Assembly (NCBI GenBank): GCA_900074885.1 | Contig: FJUW01000043.1 | Location: 62,001 to 126,000 of the forward strand | Source: Rhynchosporium graminicola | Taxonomy: Eukaryota; Ascomycota; Leotiomycetes; Helotiales; Ploettnerulaceae | Direction of reading: 5' to 3' | Length of the DNA: 64,000 nt | In this document: positions 62,681-64,000 of the stretch, one piece after another | Layout of the letters: each line of letters begins with the position of its first letter | Position numbering within the stretch: position 1 is the stretch's first letter | The notes under the pieces: model-generated | Database searches by the model: none | Seen by the model: only the letters and a program-made list of their open reading frames with translations | What the model was told of the DNA's origin: nothing | Made by a program: the position numbers and the translations under genes

Positions 62681-62850
62681 AAGTATTGTCCCTGGTCGAC
62701 CGGGGGTTAGCGATCGACTTAACTTTTCTGAGTAATCTCTACTCAACGAAGTGACGCTCGAATACGTAATTGTACCCTACCGTATACGGACTTCTTTACT
62801 AGCTTTCATAGTAAAGTCATCAACCCCCTGGTCGACAAGGGACAATACTT
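62681..62850. repeat. Inverted repeat, 28-29 bp arms
   Basis: The arm 62681-62708 (AAGTATTGTCCCTGGTCGAC...) is the reverse complement of 62822-62850 with one mismatch and one single-base gap. The loop is about 113 bases. Confidence 0.85.
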
Positions 62851-62956
62851 CACCGCTGTAAAATTATATGACTACGGCAGATTGTCTTGACTCGGTCACT
62901 TCGCCCGGCTTCGCGTCTTATTATACTTTATGGTGGATTTATGATGTGCACGACAT

Positions 62957-63072
62957 ACTCGCTTTCTTCGTGGGACTGAACCTAACGTGTGCCTTGTCTC
63001 TAGGATATTAATAGTGAGTTTGGCCATGTAAACAAGAACTCTGGCAGTTTCAGTCCCATGAAGAAAGCGAGT
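62957..63072. repeat. Inverted repeat, 24-bp arms
   Basis: The arm 62957-62980 (ACTCGCTTTCTTCGTGGGAC...) is the reverse complement of 63049-63072 with one mismatch. The loop is about 68 bases. Confidence 0.85.
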
Positions 63073-63458
63073 AGGGAACAGTTCCACAATTTATTTGGAA
63101 CTTCTGCAGGTTGCTTTGAAATCCTAATTGTGTAACTATTCAGAGAGCCTCACTTTGGCAAGGTGGGCGCTCCGGCACCCATCTAGCGTAGCTTGGCAGC
63201 TCGTTAAGCAAGCCAACCAAACTGTACGACACTTAATAAAGACTTCAATTATTGTAGACCTACTTGCAGCGAGCTTCTTGGCTCTGTACCGGGCCATGGT
63301 GGAGGTTGTACTTTATTAAGAAAAGGAATGAGAACAATATCACCGTAACAACTGGATCTAAAGTCGTGAGCGACGACAAAGCTTTATATTTTGCTGGGGA
63401 ACAGGAACAGGAACGGCAATGTCGTGCCGCTGTATCAAATCCTGTGTATGCTCTTTTC

Positions 63459-64000
63459 CTAGAGTTTGCTCTCACGCTGGATTCCTTCAGTTCCTCCATG
63501 GCACTCTGCCAGCGCGGTCTGAATAGCCGCTTTAATATCTTCCACATTCTCTAGCCCAACACTGATCCGTATAATATGTTCAGGCAGACCATGGGCAGCG
63601 ACTCTGTCTCTATTATAATAGTGAACGAGCAGGGCAAACGGCACCGCGATAGTGAAATTAGTGCCAAAGCTAGATCCTTTAGGCACGTTGAGCATATCGT
63701 AAAAGCGATGTGCAACTTTCTCATCATGGAAGATTACGCCCATGACACAGCCGTAGCCTCCGCCTTCGCGCATGAGGCTGTGGTAAATAGGTAGTGATTC
63801 GTCAAAGTAAGGATAGTTAAGTCGCTTAATTAGTGGATGGCCGTGGAGCATTTGTGCAACAGAGAGGGCATTCTCGTTACATCTCTGGGCACGCCAACGC
63901 ACATGCTGGCTGTTATGTCTGAGAGCTTTTGTGTCAAGGGGAAAGACGAAGGCGGGTTGATATCGAGCTTGTAAAGCCGATTGGACGGTGTTGTAGTAAC
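63459..64000 (-). CDS. Cystathionine gamma-synthase-like PLP enzyme, C-terminal part (runs off window)
   Basis: The frame is open from the window end to the stop at 63459, giving the last 180 or so residues. These match the C-terminal domain of Cys/Met-metabolism PLP-dependent enzymes, closest to fungal cystathionine gamma-synthases: YYNTVQSALQA, NENALSVAQMLHGHPLI, GGGYGCVMGVIF, the SSFGTNFTIAVPFALLVHYY region and IIRISVGLENVEDI. Such enzymes join O-acetyl- or O-succinylhomoserine with cysteine in transsulfuration. The PLP-binding lysine and N-terminal half lie beyond 64000. The exact reaction within the family is uncertain from this part alone. Confidence 0.85.
   Translation of the reverse strand, partial: YYNTVQSALQARYQPAFVFPLDTKALRHNSQHVRWRAQRCNENALSVAQMLHGHPLIKRLNYPYFDESLPIYHSLMREGGGYGCVMGVIFHDEKVAHRFYDMLNVPKGSSFGTNFTIAVPFALLVHYYNRDRVAAHGLPEHIIRISVGLENVEDIKAAIQTALAECHGGTEGIQRESKL

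Larger units (their letters stand above)
61971..63458. other. Intergenic region with tandem and inverted repeats
   Basis: Holds the promoter side of the Caf16-like gene and the 3' flank of the gene at 63459. It includes a 17-bp tandem duplication and two imperfect hairpins. An 87-codon plus frame (62472-62735) has no recognised domain and ends inside the first hairpin arm, so it is not called. Confidence 0.4.

Noticed and set aside
62472..62735. 87-codon plus frame near the hairpins
   Set aside because: No domain, and it ends inside an inverted-repeat arm; chance frame more likely.
1..64000. CRISPR arrays, bacterial operons, riboswitches
   Set aside because: Spliceosomal introns and fungal gene families show a eukaryotic genome; the tandem repeats seen are simple microsatellites.

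Overview
The window looks like nuclear DNA of a filamentous ascomycete (Pezizomycotina). Genes carry short GT-AG introns with CTRAY-type branch points. The recognisable products are fungal: an AA9 lytic polysaccharide monooxygenase, a Caf16-type ABC ATPase and a fungal cystathionine gamma-synthase-like enzyme. Long AT-rich blocks are full of TA dinucleotides and stop codons, as expected from repeat-induced point mutation (RIP). No genus can be named from this sequence alone.

Layout. 1-1967: RIP-degraded transposable-element remnant cut by the window edge. 4107-14558: three tandem same-strand genes for Nta1-like N-terminal amidases (carbon-nitrogen hydrolases). The first two keep the Glu-Lys-Cys triad. 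The third has lost the Cys and has an in-frame TAA. 16109-17026: AA9 LPMO with signal peptide and no CBM1. 18811-20275 (+) and 25662-27408 (-): two convergent paralogues coding Cys-rich ectodomain, one membrane span and a long disordered tail. Between them lies a 3.2-kb RIP-degraded Tc1/mariner-like transposon with 190-bp inverted repeats.

29228-49880: a 20.6-kb nested transposon block. From outside in: a short TIR element with 6-bp target duplication CACAAC; a Gypsy LTR retroelement C (216-bp LTRs, target duplication GTAAT); and inside C two related Gypsy elements, A (CTAAG) and B (AGTTC). Single-base Ns at 33303, 39016 and 45340 mark unresolved joins. Around 39016 a 2574-bp stretch appears twice and looks like an unmerged assembly overlap.

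49881-61184: gene-poor DNA with one plausible unknown gene (51205-52257, -), a RecQ-like helicase relic (about 55.6-56.3 kb) and a Ty1/Copia relic (57.8-60.5 kb, -). 61185-61970 (-): intact Caf16-like ATPase. 63459-64000 (-): 3' end of a cystathionine gamma-synthase-like gene that runs off the window.

The genes do not form an obvious pathway. The most interesting biology is the tandem amidase family with one decaying copy and shifted introns, and the convergent membrane-protein pair around a transposon. I found no convincing evidence of a wholly new system.
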